From positions 62,001 to 126,000 of the forward strand of contig NZ_BCNV01000009.1 in NCBI RefSeq assembly GCF_001570725.1: DNA of 64,000 nt, in the 5' to 3' direction. Both the position numbers and the translations under genes were made by a program. Shown here in pieces: positions 8,834-18,251 of this stretch (its first letter is position 1; every line of letters begins with the position of its first letter). Source of the DNA: Paenibacillus amylolyticus. GTDB lineage: Bacteria; Bacillota; Bacilli; Paenibacillales; Paenibacillaceae. The notes under the pieces were generated by a model. That model searched no databases. It was given only the letters and a program-made list of their open reading frames with translations, and was not told the DNA's origin.

Positions 8834-10615
8834 CTAGCCCAAATCCGGTGTATCCACCAACTTTACGGCCAGATCAGCCGTCTGATGAAGCTCGAATATC
8901 ATAATTTCATTCTCACCCTCGCGAAGAAGTGGAGCAGGTACATATAACGTTTTTTGCGGTCCTTTATTCCAGTATCGACCCAGATTGAATCCGTTTACAA
9001 ATACAACTCCCTTGGTCCAGTTATCCAATCGCAGAAAAGTATCTCTTACATCCGTGATATTAAACTCTCCTCGATAAAATGCTAGTCCCTGTACTTCATT
9101 AATTGTTTCGTTAATTGCTTCGCTAATCACATCACTGAATTGTAAACCCGACAGATCGGTTAATGGCAGACAATGAATCGTCCAATCATATAAAAATTGA
9201 AAGCCATGTCGCACACCCTCCGTAATGCCCTTCGGATCTCTAAGGTATGGACCATAGTTGATTCGCCCCATATTTTCAACAAGGATCAATAGTTCTGCGC
9301 CCTCTTGCGGCACTTCAAAGGATACAGACAATGCTGTATTTCCGCGTTCCAGAACGCCCTGAAATTGCCCATCCACAAACACGAGCGCACGGTCACACAC
9401 CTCCTGAACCACCAGTTCCTGTCGCTCCCTGGGACCGGATATCCGGGTTTGATAACAAATAAAGCCATAATCCTGACCCAGCTTCTCCATCGGTTCCGGA
9501 TTCATACGTTGCACCGGGACTGATATCCGGTCCAATTGCGCCAGTAAGGACGCCTGCTGGCTCAACTCCACTCGCCCATAGCCGGTAGTCCCCTTCGATT
9601 TTGGCAGCACAAGCTCACCCAGACCGTTGTCGCTATACTGAGCAATGAGGTCACGCACCGCATGGAACTTCGCTGTCGGCTCACCGGATTCACTGAGCAG
9701 TGAATCATAGTCGTAACTTGTAATGGTGGGTTCGTATTGATCCTTCTGCTGACAGTTCGCCCCGTTGTAAAATCCAAAGTTCGTTCCACCGTGGAACATA
9801 TAAAAGTTAACCGAAGCTCCTGCTCGAAGCATCTCCTCAAACACACCAGCCACATCTGCGGCTTCTCGGGTATGATGCGACTCTCCCCAGTGGTCGAACC
9901 AGCCATTCCAGTACTCCATGCACATCAAAGGTTCTTCTGCCTGATATTCACGCAGCTTGGCGAACGCTCCCTCCGTTCCTGATCCAAAATTGACCGTAGC
10001 CAGATGCCCCGCCACTGATCCCGCTTGCAGCATGTGGTCTGTCGGCCCGTCCGAGGTAAATAACAACACATCCATACCGCGCCCCACCATGCCATCACGT
10101 AAATATTGCAGGTAACTCGCGTCATTACCAAAGCTGCCGTACTCATTCTCAATCTGCATCGCGATAATCGGTCCACCATTGGTACTAAGAAGAGGTTTCA
10201 ATTTGGGCAAAAGCACATCATAGTAACGATCCACATTCGCCAGAAATTTTGCATCATTACACCGCAGACGGATGTCATCATCAGCAAGTAGCCAGGCAGG
10301 TAATCCGCCAAACTCCCACTCGGCACATATATAAGGACTTGGGCGAACAATCACATGCAGACCTAAATCTCCCGCAGTGCGAATAAATCGTTCCAGATCA
10401 GCCAAACCTTCAAAACAATACTGCCCCGGCTGCGGCTCATGAACATTCCACGGCACATACGTCTCCACCGTATTGAAACCACAGGCTTTCAACTTGAGTA
10501 GCCGATCCTCCCAATAGTCGGGGACCACTCTGAAATAATGGATGGCACCCGACAAAATTCGAATGATCTCGCCATCATACATAAATTGTGAACCTTTATA
10601 CGTTAGCACGGTCAT
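8834..10615 (-). CDS. Beta-galactosidase, GH35
   Basis: This 593-residue retaining beta-galactosidase belongs to family 35. IENEYG (155-160) carries the acid/base Glu158. The segment MEYWNGWFDHWG carries the nucleophile Glu234. The start is the ATG at 10615, which overlaps the stop of the upstream fucosidase (TAATG) and is preceded by a G-rich stretch. A longer frame from 10675 lies wholly inside the upstream gene. The overlap indicates translational coupling, so fucose and galactose removal are probably coordinated. No signal peptide is present, so the enzyme is cytoplasmic. Confidence 0.92.
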   Translation of the reverse strand: MTVLTYKGSQFMYDGEIIRILSGAIHYFRVVPDYWEDRLLKLKACGFNTVETYVPWNVHEPQPGQYCFEGLADLERFIRTAGDLGLHVIVRPSPYICAEWEFGGLPAWLLADDDIRLRCNDAKFLANVDRYYDVLLPKLKPLLSTNGGPIIAMQIENEYGSFGNDASYLQYLRDGMVGRGMDVLLFTSDGPTDHMLQAGSVAGHLATVNFGSGTEGAFAKLREYQAEEPLMCMEYWNGWFDHWGESHHTREAADVAGVFEEMLRAGASVNFYMFHGGTNFGFYNGANCQQKDQYEPTITSYDYDSLLSESGEPTAKFHAVRDLIAQYSDNGLGELVLPKSKGTTGYGRVELSQQASLLAQLDRISVPVQRMNPEPMEKLGQDYGFICYQTRISGPRERQELVVQEVCDRALVFVDGQFQGVLERGNTALSVSFEVPQEGAELLILVENMGRINYGPYLRDPKGITEGVRHGFQFLYDWTIHCLPLTDLSGLQFSDVISEAINETINEVQGLAFYRGEFNITDVRDTFLRLDNWTKGVVFVNGFNLGRYWNKGPQKTLYVPAPLLREGENEIMIFELHQTADLAVKLVDTPDLG

Positions 10616-12078
10616 TATCCCCCCCCTCCCTGCTCGCTCAGATATATGCCCAACCCAGACAACGTAGGGTACCATCTGGATTCATGAATGGTTAATCGCA
10701 TCCTTCTAGATGTGACCTGTGGGAAACAGCAAATTCGCTTATACCCCACCACCGTCCCCTTGTAAAACTCATCCCAACCACCGTCTACCCTCTGCGACTC
10801 CAGTGTAAAACGCTCAATCCGTTGGCCTGTCTGGATATGTTCCATCAGCATCACCCGGTCAAATGATCGTTCCTCCTGCAAATCCAGCTCGATCCAAGCC
10901 TGCTCCGTTCCTTCGTGAGGACACCAATACGTTTCCCGGCGTTCCGTCAGCACCTCCGATACGGCATGTTGTTCATCCATCGTCTCCGATGCTTTTACCA
11001 GCGCCTGCAAGGCGAAATTTTCCTGGAAAATAGTGCGCAGCGAATCTCCCAATTCCTGTAGTCGCTCCACATCCCGCTCGTGAATGAGACCACGCGTATC
11101 CGGTGGCAGATTGAGTAAAAAGGTGGCATTGCCCCCCACTGCGCCGTAATAGACGGCGAGCAGTTCTTCCAATGTTTTGACCTGATCATCTTCACTGGCA
11201 TGATAGAACCATCCTGGGCGAATCGAGGTATTCACCTCGGCAGGGTACCAGATCAGTTGGTCACCTTGGGAACGAATGACCTCTCGGCTTCCCAAATCAC
11301 TGTCCTGCGTATTGATCCTTGTGGCAAACTCACCATCATCCACCTGTTGCGATTGCTCCTGAATCTTCTCATTATCCTGCATATGCGCTGGCACAACGCT
11401 CCATTCCGAATCACGCGTATGTCCCGCTTCATTGCCACACCAACGTACATCCGGGCCACATACCGAGATGACAGCTTCGGGCTGAAGTTCACGAATAAGC
11501 GCATAATAGGTGTCCCAGTCATAGACCTGCCTTTTGCCATTCGGACCCTCACCACATGCACCATCGAACCATACACAGAAGATGTCGCCATAATTCGTGA
11601 GTAGCTCGCGCAACTGATGGAGGAAAAACTCGTTATACCTCTCGGAATCTCCATAAGTGGCTTCATGCCGATCCCAAGGAGACAGGTACACGCCAAACTT
11701 CAATCCACCCTCACGGCAGGCATCGGCGACTTCCCGAACCAAATCCCCCGTACCGTTCCTCCACGGACTAGCCGCGACCGTATGCGCTGTAAACTGACTT
11801 GGCCACAAACAAAATCCATCATGATGCTTACATGTCAAAATCAGCCCCTTCATCCCCGCAGCCTTGCACGCCTGCACCCATTGCGCTGCGCTCAGTTCAG
11901 AAGGATTGAAGATCGACGGGTCTTCCTCCCCAGTGCCCCATTCCTGATCCGTAAATGTATTTACCGTAAAATGAATAAACGCGTAGAACTCCATCTCCTG
12001 CCATCTCAGTTGGCGTTCGGATGGGCTGACCTGTGCTGCGGACTTAATCCATTCGGCTGGTTGCAGTTCATAATTCAT
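10615..12078 (-). CDS. Alpha-L-fucosidase, GH29 (second, divergent)
   Basis: This 487-residue GH29 enzyme is clearly different from the one at 4438-5850. It has CKHHDGF (83-89) and VWFDGACG, where Asp172 is the expected nucleophile. The C-terminal ~130 residues look like a beta-sandwich. It starts after AAAAGGAGTGATACGCC. It lies 30 bases after the cutC gene and overlaps the GH35 gene. Two dissimilar fucosidases in one locus suggest different linkages (for example alpha-1,2 against alpha-1,3/1,4), but that is inference. Confidence 0.9.
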   Translation of the reverse strand: MNYELQPAEWIKSAAQVSPSERQLRWQEMEFYAFIHFTVNTFTDQEWGTGEEDPSIFNPSELSAAQWVQACKAAGMKGLILTCKHHDGFCLWPSQFTAHTVAASPWRNGTGDLVREVADACREGGLKFGVYLSPWDRHEATYGDSERYNEFFLHQLRELLTNYGDIFCVWFDGACGEGPNGKRQVYDWDTYYALIRELQPEAVISVCGPDVRWCGNEAGHTRDSEWSVVPAHMQDNEKIQEQSQQVDDGEFATRINTQDSDLGSREVIRSQGDQLIWYPAEVNTSIRPGWFYHASEDDQVKTLEELLAVYYGAVGGNATFLLNLPPDTRGLIHERDVERLQELGDSLRTIFQENFALQALVKASETMDEQHAVSEVLTERRETYWCPHEGTEQAWIELDLQEERSFDRVMLMEHIQTGQRIERFTLESQRVDGGWDEFYKGTVVGYKRICCFPQVTSRRMRLTIHESRWYPTLSGLGIYLSEQGGGG

Positions 12079-12108
12079 GGCGTATCACTCCTTTTATTTA
12101 GCGCATCC

Positions 12109-12873
12109 CTATATCATTGGACCACACTTGCTTGGACCGCTACTCAGTACACTACTGTCCATGAATGGCTGTGATGCAAGCAATAACTGCTGCTTGGCTT
12201 CTTCAACCAAATGTGGATCAATGGGATAATTAAAGCTGCCTTTGTACCTCACGCCTGATCCCATATGTATCTCTGTGATACCCGTCTGACTCACTAGCGT
12301 TTGAATTCCCTCTATGGTGACCCCCGACCCTGCCATGACAGCGATGTTCAAGGTTTGCCCCAGGTCCTGGAGCTGTTTCAGTTCCAGTATGGCTTCAGGC
12401 GCTGTCTGTTTCCCTCCCGATGTAAGCACACGCTCCACGTTTCCCAATGTGTTAATGGCCTTGAGCGCCTCAGTCAGGCTTGTGCTCACATCAATTGCCC
12501 GATGAAACGTAACGCCCAAACCCTGTGCTTCGGCCATACATGATTGCAAGGATATGAGGTCGACTTCACCAGCTCCTGTAAGAGCGCCGATCACGATGCC
12601 AGCGGCTCCAAGTTCCCTCGCCACGCGTACATCCCTGGTCATAGCGTGGATGTCATCTGCGCTATAGCGGAACGAGCGGCTATGCGGACGGATCATGACA
12701 TACACTGGGATGGAGACTTGAGACAGCACATGCTCCATGACGCCATAACTGGGAGTAAGTCCTCCTTCAGACATCGCAGACACCAGCTCAATCCGATCAG
12801 CCCCTCCCTCCTCAGCTGCCTTGGCATCTTCCACATTCACAGCAATGACTTCCAATACAGGCTGTCTTTCCAT
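12109..12873 (-). CDS. cutC: CutC family protein
   Basis: This 254-residue TIM-barrel protein belongs to the CutC family (PF03932). Typical motifs are LEVIAVNVEDAKAAEEGGADRIELV near the N-terminus and VYVMIRPHSRSF mid-protein, plus a C-terminal IHMGSGVR. The family was named for copper tolerance in E. coli, but a direct copper role is doubtful. Here it heads a run with a fucosidase and a beta-galactosidase, which fits a carbohydrate-linked role. The start is ATG at 12873 after GTGAAGGGAGC. Confidence 0.85.
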   Translation of the reverse strand: MERQPVLEVIAVNVEDAKAAEEGGADRIELVSAMSEGGLTPSYGVMEHVLSQVSIPVYVMIRPHSRSFRYSADDIHAMTRDVRVARELGAAGIVIGALTGAGEVDLISLQSCMAEAQGLGVTFHRAIDVSTSLTEALKAINTLGNVERVLTSGGKQTAPEAILELKQLQDLGQTLNIAVMAGSGVTIEGIQTLVSQTGITEIHMGSGVRYKGSFNYPIDPHLVEEAKQQLLLASQPFMDSSVLSSGPSKCGPMI

Positions 12874-12991
12874 AAGGTAGCTCCCTTCACTTCATCGTAG
12901 ATTATTCCAGAACCGTTAACCCGCATCGATAGACATCACTCCAACTGCACACAGCCTGATCCATGACATAAAGGACCGACTGAACACTTCA

Positions 12992-13105
12992 TCAGCGCTC
13001 CTGCGGTCCTTCTTCATCATTATTGACGACGGTCAGCTTCCAGATCGCAATCTGTAAAGGTTGACCTTCCTGAACGATATATGGTTTGTAGGCAATGATC
13101 TTCAT
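12992..13105 (-). CDS. Small protein of unknown function (37 aa)
   Basis: A 37-codon frame begins MKIIAYKPYIVQEGQPLQIA after a strong AAAGGAGAATCCAATC ribosome binding site and ends NNDEEGPQER. The frame extends further upstream, but only this ATG has a ribosome binding site. It is short and charged at the C-terminus, with no membrane segment. I do not recognise it. It sits upstream of cutC on the same strand, about 120 bases away. Confidence 0.45.
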   Translation of the reverse strand: MKIIAYKPYIVQEGQPLQIAIWKLTVVNNDEEGPQER

Positions 13106-13262
13106 GATTGGATTCTCCTTTGAGGACCGGAATGGGGGAGGCTGGCAAATAGAGAGTGCAACGGACATCATGTACTTTGCCTGATGAATTTTGTTATTTT
13201 TGTTATTATTAACGTTATTATTTATTAGCAATAGTCTAAAACGTTAGGATCAGAACGTCAAT

Positions 13263-13292
13263 ACAAAAAAAGACACCCAGAGGGTGTCTTCA
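13263..13292 (-). terminator. Rho-independent terminator of the small membrane protein gene
   Basis: GACACCC-loop-GGGTGTC is followed by TTTTTTT on the minus strand. A second perfect hairpin (GGATAACC-TTTC-GGTTATCC, 13299-13318) lies between it and the stop codon. Confidence 0.85.
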
Positions 13293-13327
13293 TGTCTTGG
13301 ATAACCTTTCGGTTATCCGAGCTTTTT

Positions 13328-13519
13328 CTATTTTTTACGCCGAGCCTTCGTCATTCGATTAAACATAATCAGTGCAGCAATGATCATGGCTATCATGGCA
13401 ATATTACTTGCCACTTCTTGTGATAAGCCAAAAAGAACTCCCAGGTTAGTCACCAGGCCTCTTACAATCAGCGCCACCACAACCAGCAGGATTGGACTCA
13501 AAAAATTATAATTTCTCAT
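13328..13519 (-). CDS. Small membrane protein (63 aa)
   Basis: The start is placed at MRNYNFLSPILL (13519); an AGGAG lies about 11 bases upstream. The ATG eight codons earlier has no ribosome binding site. Two hydrophobic segments (about residues 6-26 and 34-54) are separated by a short loop, and the C-terminus is basic (MTKARRKK). This resembles the many 60-65-residue two-pass proteins of Bacillales, with unknown function. It is monocistronic, with its own terminator. Confidence 0.65.
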   Translation of the reverse strand: MRNYNFLSPILLVVVALIVRGLVTNLGVLFGLSQEVASNIAMIAMIIAALIMFNRMTKARRKK

Positions 13520-13599
13520 TCCTCGCAACACTCCTGACCCCATTGTTCAGAACTACGAATCCCATAACACTATCATAACAGTAGCTATTCCGTGTTACA

Positions 13600-13630
13600 A
13601 CAAAGGACACCCGCGAACAGTGTCCTTTGT
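13600..13630. terminator. Perfect hairpin downstream of the GH3 gene
   Basis: An 11-bp perfect stem (ACAAAGGACAC / GTGTCCTTTGT) has a 9-base loop. It lies 80 bases after the GH3 stop on the minus strand and lacks a clean U-run, so it is a possible terminator or 3'-end protector. Confidence 0.45.
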
Positions 13631-13651
13631 GATATACCAACGTATTCTGCT

Positions 13652-13707
13652 TTTGATGACAGAACAACCTTTCGATTGCTGTTATCAACTGATATATCCG
13701 ATTATCT
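13652..13707. repeat. Truncated copy of the structured repeat
   Basis: Only the left arm remains: ATGACAGAACAACC, then TTTCGATTGCTGTTATC. The remainder is lost where the GH3 coding sequence ends at 13709. Confidence 0.65.
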
Positions 13708-13708
13708 T

Positions 13709-16492
13709 CTACACCTGCTTGAATTCGATCCAATCAATCTGGAGGCCTGGTTTCGTGAAGTCCAGTTTCAATTCATACAGTCCTGCTTCAAGATCTACTT
13801 TGACAAGCTTCTGTCTGATCCATTTGCCTTCCGTACCATTCGTTTGGATGGTGGTCACCAACTGGTCATTCAGGAGCAGGTTACATGCACTTTGAGCAAG
13901 TTCCGGCTCTGGGGACATGATCTGTACGATAATCCGGTAATGGCCTGCCTCGTCCACTTTCATGTAGACGGGTTCAGCTACTTCAGGTTTCACCTGTGCG
14001 TTCTCAACCAGCGCCTGAGCTTGCGCAGCAGATAGAGATGCATTCGCTTGGAACGAAGCGACGTTCTCCACGATCTCGTGTTTTCTGCCGGACACCGGTG
14101 CATTCATGATGAATTTGCAGATGTTAATCGCAGAGCGTTGCAGTTCTCCGCGCGTAAGTGTTCCATTTTCCAAAGATTCAATCGTGTTATCATCCCAGCC
14201 GTTGATCTCTGCGCCGTAGTTCGGTACAACCATGTAGAGATCATTCTGCGCACGGATCATCCAGTTGGTGTATTTGCGATCAGCCTCGCCACCTTCGGTC
14301 ACATCGTTCATAATCGCCCACCAGTCGGTCATTACAATACCGTCGAAATTCCATTCGCCACGCAAAATCGTGGTGTTCAGGTCGTAGTTGGATGCCGCCC
14401 AGTGTCCGTTAACCGGGTTGTAGGAGGTCATGATGGAGTTCGCTCCGCCTTCTTTTACAGCGATTTCGAATCCTTTCAGGTAAATTTCACGCAGGGCACG
14501 CTCAGAGACAACAGCATCTACTTTGCTACGGTGTTTCTCCTGGTTGTTGCAGGCAAAGTGTTTCAGTGTGGCATTGGAACCACCCTTCATAATGCCTTTC
14601 GTACATGCTGCCGCAAATACACCCGAGATCAGTGGATCTTCGGAGAAGTACTCAAAGTTCCGGCCATTGAGCGGGCTCCGGCGGATATTCAGTCCAGGTC
14701 CGAGCAGAGTATCCACCTGATTTCTCAGCAACTCCTGTCCTTCCATCACATACAACTCTTCAACAAGATCCTTGTTCCATGTCGCCGCAAGCAACGTACC
14801 AATGGATACCTGTGTTGCCTTCTCGCCACTATCCATACGAATACCGGACGGGCCATCTGCCGTACATGCTACCGGAATACCGTAGTTGAATAGGCTGTCG
14901 CTGACACCACCAAATGCAGATGCCGTTCCCGAAGTAACGAGCGGACTGCTCATGCCTTCACCACGGATAATTGACGCTAGATCCTGATCGCTCAGTTGTG
15001 CGATGAAGGCTTCCAGACTCACTTTGCCAGCCTTAACATCACTCAGCTTGTAGCCCTGGTTACCCGTCTGCTCCAGCGTTTGCGGGAGATTCTGCTCAAT
15101 CCGGTTCGCCATGGAAACTTTACGCTTCGGCACTTCAGCATAGGTCAGTTCATATGATCCATCTTCCTTGCGCAGACCTGGTTTCATCCGTGTAAAATCT
15201 TCAGTTGGTGCCATCGCTTCTTGCAATTGCTCTACCAATTGAAGAGATTCAATAACATAGCCATCCTGGCCATCGATGCTGATGAGCTCCACTTGTTTCA
15301 CACTGGTTCCTACATGCAGTCGGTATGTGCCTTCTTCCAGAACGTATGCGGAAGCATGACCTGTAACACCCGCATCATCGTACGATGCCATGTCATGGAT
15401 CGGGAAGCTGATCGTCAGAAGTTCTGACTGGCCCGGCTGCAACAATCCTGTTTTGCCGAAAGCCACCAGAGCCTTCACCGGTTGTCCCAGTTTGCCTTGT
15501 GGTGCTTCATAATAGACCTGCACAACCTCTTTACCCGCATATGTTGTACCGGAGTTGGTCACATTGACACGAACTTCAATATAGGTTTCGCCGTCTTTGG
15601 ACACGGATTTCGCTTCTTCATGCTGGGTCAGAAACGTCGTATAAGACAGGCCGTAACCGAATTCAAACTGAACGCGCTCAGGTCGAAACGTTTCGAAATA
15701 ACGATAACCTACATAGATATCTTCCTGATACAGGTTCTTGAACTCATTGCCGTAGTTGCTTGTCGAAGGATAATCTTCGATGGAATATGCAATCGTATCT
15801 GTCAGTTTACCGCTTGGTGTAACGTCGCCCGCCAGCACATCAGCAATCGCGTTACCACCCTCCATACCGCCATGCCAGGAGTAAATTACACCTTGGATCG
15901 GATGTAGATACGTTTCGTTTAACCAGCTCATATCGATGATATTCGAGACATTCAGCACAACGATCGTGTGTTCAAACTGCGAAGTAACTTGCTTCAACAT
16001 CGCTTTCTCATCTTCTGTCAGTTGGTAACTTCCTGGCGCATCCGCATTATCCTGGTCTTCTCCAGCTGTACGTCCAATTACAATAATGGCTTTGCTAGAC
16101 TTGCTTCTGGCTTGTGCAACCAGTTCATCCGTCAAAGGCATCTCCTTTTGATTCCATGGCTCGGCAGCCCATACTTTTCCGCCATCATCAAATGGATTTT
16201 CCTCAATCCACTTCTCATAGACAGCTGCCAGCTCTTCATTCACCGTAATATTCTTTTTACTGCGAAGACCATCCAGCAGATTTGTTGTGTAGGCCACATG
16301 AACACTACCGCCTGAACCCGTACCGCTGCGATAATAATTGACTTGAATCCGTCCAAAAACTGAAACGTTTTCGTTTTCGCGAAGCGGAAGCACTTGGCCT
16401 TCATTTCTGAGTAGAACGGCTCCTTCTGCGGCAACCGTACGACTAAACTCTGCAAACCCTTCCAATGGAACTCCGATTTGATGTGTGCTCAA
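13709..16492 (-). CDS. GH3 beta-glycosidase with permuted domain order
   Basis: This is a 927-residue family 3 glycoside hydrolase. The start is TTG at 16492, preceded by AGGAGGG. The usual GH3 order is reversed. The alpha/beta sandwich C-domain comes first (about 15-280), then a fibronectin-III-like domain (305-400). The (beta/alpha)8 domain lies at about 485-760, with GRNFEYFSEDP (610-620), KHF (644-646) and the nucleophile Asp723 in GIVMTDWWA. A C-terminal beta-sandwich (about 840-927) resembles a carbohydrate-binding module. There is no signal peptide, so it is probably cytoplasmic. Likely a beta-glucosidase, but beta-xylosidase or other specificities cannot be excluded. Confidence 0.9.
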   Translation of the reverse strand: MSTHQIGVPLEGFAEFSRTVAAEGAVLLRNEGQVLPLRENENVSVFGRIQVNYYRSGTGSGGSVHVAYTTNLLDGLRSKKNITVNEELAAVYEKWIEENPFDDGGKVWAAEPWNQKEMPLTDELVAQARSKSSKAIIVIGRTAGEDQDNADAPGSYQLTEDEKAMLKQVTSQFEHTIVVLNVSNIIDMSWLNETYLHPIQGVIYSWHGGMEGGNAIADVLAGDVTPSGKLTDTIAYSIEDYPSTSNYGNEFKNLYQEDIYVGYRYFETFRPERVQFEFGYGLSYTTFLTQHEEAKSVSKDGETYIEVRVNVTNSGTTYAGKEVVQVYYEAPQGKLGQPVKALVAFGKTGLLQPGQSELLTISFPIHDMASYDDAGVTGHASAYVLEEGTYRLHVGTSVKQVELISIDGQDGYVIESLQLVEQLQEAMAPTEDFTRMKPGLRKEDGSYELTYAEVPKRKVSMANRIEQNLPQTLEQTGNQGYKLSDVKAGKVSLEAFIAQLSDQDLASIIRGEGMSSPLVTSGTASAFGGVSDSLFNYGIPVACTADGPSGIRMDSGEKATQVSIGTLLAATWNKDLVEELYVMEGQELLRNQVDTLLGPGLNIRRSPLNGRNFEYFSEDPLISGVFAAACTKGIMKGGSNATLKHFACNNQEKHRSKVDAVVSERALREIYLKGFEIAVKEGGANSIMTSYNPVNGHWAASNYDLNTTILRGEWNFDGIVMTDWWAIMNDVTEGGEADRKYTNWMIRAQNDLYMVVPNYGAEINGWDDNTIESLENGTLTRGELQRSAINICKFIMNAPVSGRKHEIVENVASFQANASLSAAQAQALVENAQVKPEVAEPVYMKVDEAGHYRIIVQIMSPEPELAQSACNLLLNDQLVTTIQTNGTEGKWIRQKLVKVDLEAGLYELKLDFTKPGLQIDWIEFKQV

Positions 16493-16534
16493 TGATTTCC
16501 CTCCTGATTGTCATCCCCATACCTACGAATCGCT

Positions 16535-16732
16535 TTATATAAAATGAACTCACAAAACATACACTAGGCCACTACTATGACAGAACAACCCTTCGATCAC
16601 TCTTATCCCCCGATTTCTTGATTCCCTTTTCCTAAGGGAGAAATCCGTTGATAAAGGCGAACGCTTATGCTTCTTCAGGTTATTTCTGTCCTCTCCGTTT
16701 TCATGTTTGTTTCTTACACTCATTTTATATAA
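16535..16732. repeat. Structured intergenic repeat, copy C (clearest ends)
   Basis: This 198-bp copy has terminal inverted repeats starting TTATATAAAATGA at both ends. The inner arms are GACAGAA..AACC and GGTT..TTCTGTC, with CCCTT/AAGGG as apical hairpin. It lies upstream of the GH3 gene. The remainder of this gap (16733-16857) is AT-rich with no ORF. Confidence 0.87.
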
Positions 16733-16857
16733 AAGATATTCTATGATCTGGTAGATTCACTTGTACATAGTCTCATATTAACAGATTCTATCGGAGAAAT
16801 TAAATTAGATTTGTGCTTTGTTGATATTATTAAGACTTGTTCATAATTAGTGGCATA

Positions 16858-16892
16858 ACAAAAAGCCACGGACGTCTGTTGTCCGTGACTTT
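16858..16892 (-). terminator. Rho-independent terminator of the ltrA-like gene
   Basis: Minus strand AGTCACGGAC..GTCCGTGGCT stem followed by TTTTTG, just after the stop codon. Confidence 0.8.
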
Positions 16893-16914
16893 TCTTCATT
16901 TTAGATTACTCATA

Positions 16915-18003
16915 TCAAGTCGTAAGTTTCGCATACACCAGGAAGAATAACATGTCTTCGCCCATGATGACATAGCCTGGAACTCGATAGACCAGATCTA
17001 CAAGGACAAATGCCACCAGCAGCCCTACCATCACCGCCAGATGACGTGGCCGGAGTCGTAGATGTGCGTGTCTGTAACGGTGGAACACAAGGGATGTCGA
17101 CAAGAAATACAGTAGCGCTGATCCAAATACAAACCCTATCATGAACACATAGTTTAACTGATTCTGATATAACAGCTGAATCGATGCAGCGATCATGCTC
17201 ATAGAGATGTAGATGAACAGATGGCCGTATATGATCGCTTGCCCGGCAGTCTGAATCTCTTTGCTGACCTTTTTCTCCACGTTGTCGAAGTACTGCCACC
17301 ACATCGCAATGACAAAGATGGACGTAAAGGCGGCAAACAAGATGGATTTCATGTCCCAATGATCGGCTTGCAGCACAGCGATAATGCTCACCACCGATTC
17401 ACCCAGCAGGATAAGTGTAAAGAGTGCAAAACGTTCCAACAAGTGATGGGTCTGAACCGGTACCTTCACCAGGTTTTTGCGTCCGATCAGCGGAAGTACG
17501 ATATCCACAGCAATACCCGCATACAAAATCACGTATCGTAACCAGGAATCGAAGAACAATGAACCTGATGAGATCAATATGCCAATAAGGAAACAGATAC
17601 CCAAGTAACGAGCCGCTTGCTGCTGATGCTCGCTTTTTGACTTGTGAGCCGTCAGATACTGAATGGTCGTAAACGCCCGTGAACCGATATACCCGATGAA
17701 GAAGGAAAGATAGTATTGGTCAAAATGGGTAGAGAGGCTCGCCGTCATGACCATAACGGACAGGAGCTGAAGGATGAGGAATATTCGATGGATCAGGATA
17801 TCCTGACCATAGCGATTAATAAACAAGGTCTGACCGACCCATGCCCACCAAACAGGGATAAAGATAAGCACAAACTTCATTAAATATTCAAACGTTATTA
17901 CTCCGTGTTCGGCATGTAACAAGACATGACCCGCTTTGGAGACCGCTGCTACAAAGAGCAGATCGTAGAACAGTTCCAGCCAGGTAACCTTTTTCTCCAT
18001 CAT
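16915..18003 (-). CDS. LtrA family (low temperature requirement protein A) membrane protein
   Basis: This 362-residue polytopic membrane protein has about ten hydrophobic segments. It has the family signature ELFYDLLFVAAV near the N-terminus (residues 10-21), and a second conserved block RFALFTLILLGESVVSI about residues 205-220. The LtrA family is named from Listeria cold growth; its biochemical role is unknown. It has its own terminator and a copy of the structured repeat upstream. No operon partner is evident. Confidence 0.88.
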   Translation of the reverse strand: MMEKKVTWLELFYDLLFVAAVSKAGHVLLHAEHGVITFEYLMKFVLIFIPVWWAWVGQTLFINRYGQDILIHRIFLILQLLSVMVMTASLSTHFDQYYLSFFIGYIGSRAFTTIQYLTAHKSKSEHQQQAARYLGICFLIGILISSGSLFFDSWLRYVILYAGIAVDIVLPLIGRKNLVKVPVQTHHLLERFALFTLILLGESVVSIIAVLQADHWDMKSILFAAFTSIFVIAMWWQYFDNVEKKVSKEIQTAGQAIIYGHLFIYISMSMIAASIQLLYQNQLNYVFMIGFVFGSALLYFLSTSLVFHRYRHAHLRLRPRHLAVMVGLLVAFVLVDLVYRVPGYVIMGEDMLFFLVYAKLTT

Positions 18004-18045
18004 CCTTCAATGCTCCTTTGGTTATTCTCATAATCTAACGTCAGC

Positions 18046-18236
18046 TATATAAGTTGAACTAAAGATGATTCACACATACACTCCGATGACAGAATAACCC
18101 TCCAATCGCTGTTATCCCCAGATTTTTTGATTCCCTTTTCCTAAGGGAAAATCCGGGGATAAAGGCGAGCGCTTCGCTTTTTCAGGTTTTTTCTGTCCTC
18201 TCCGTTATTGTGTAAATAGATAGTTCAACCTATATA
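18046..18236. repeat. Structured intergenic repeat, copy D
   Basis: This 191-bp copy is bounded by TATATAAGTTGAACTA and its near inverse TAGTTCAACCTATATA. Inner arms are GACAGAATAACC / GGTTTTTTCTGTC. The stem TTATCCCC.GATTTT / AAAATCC.GGGGATAA has a CCCTT/AAGGG cap. It fills the gap between the dioxygenase pseudogene and the ltrA-like gene. Confidence 0.88.
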
Positions 18237-18251
18237 GTAATAGAACTCTTA

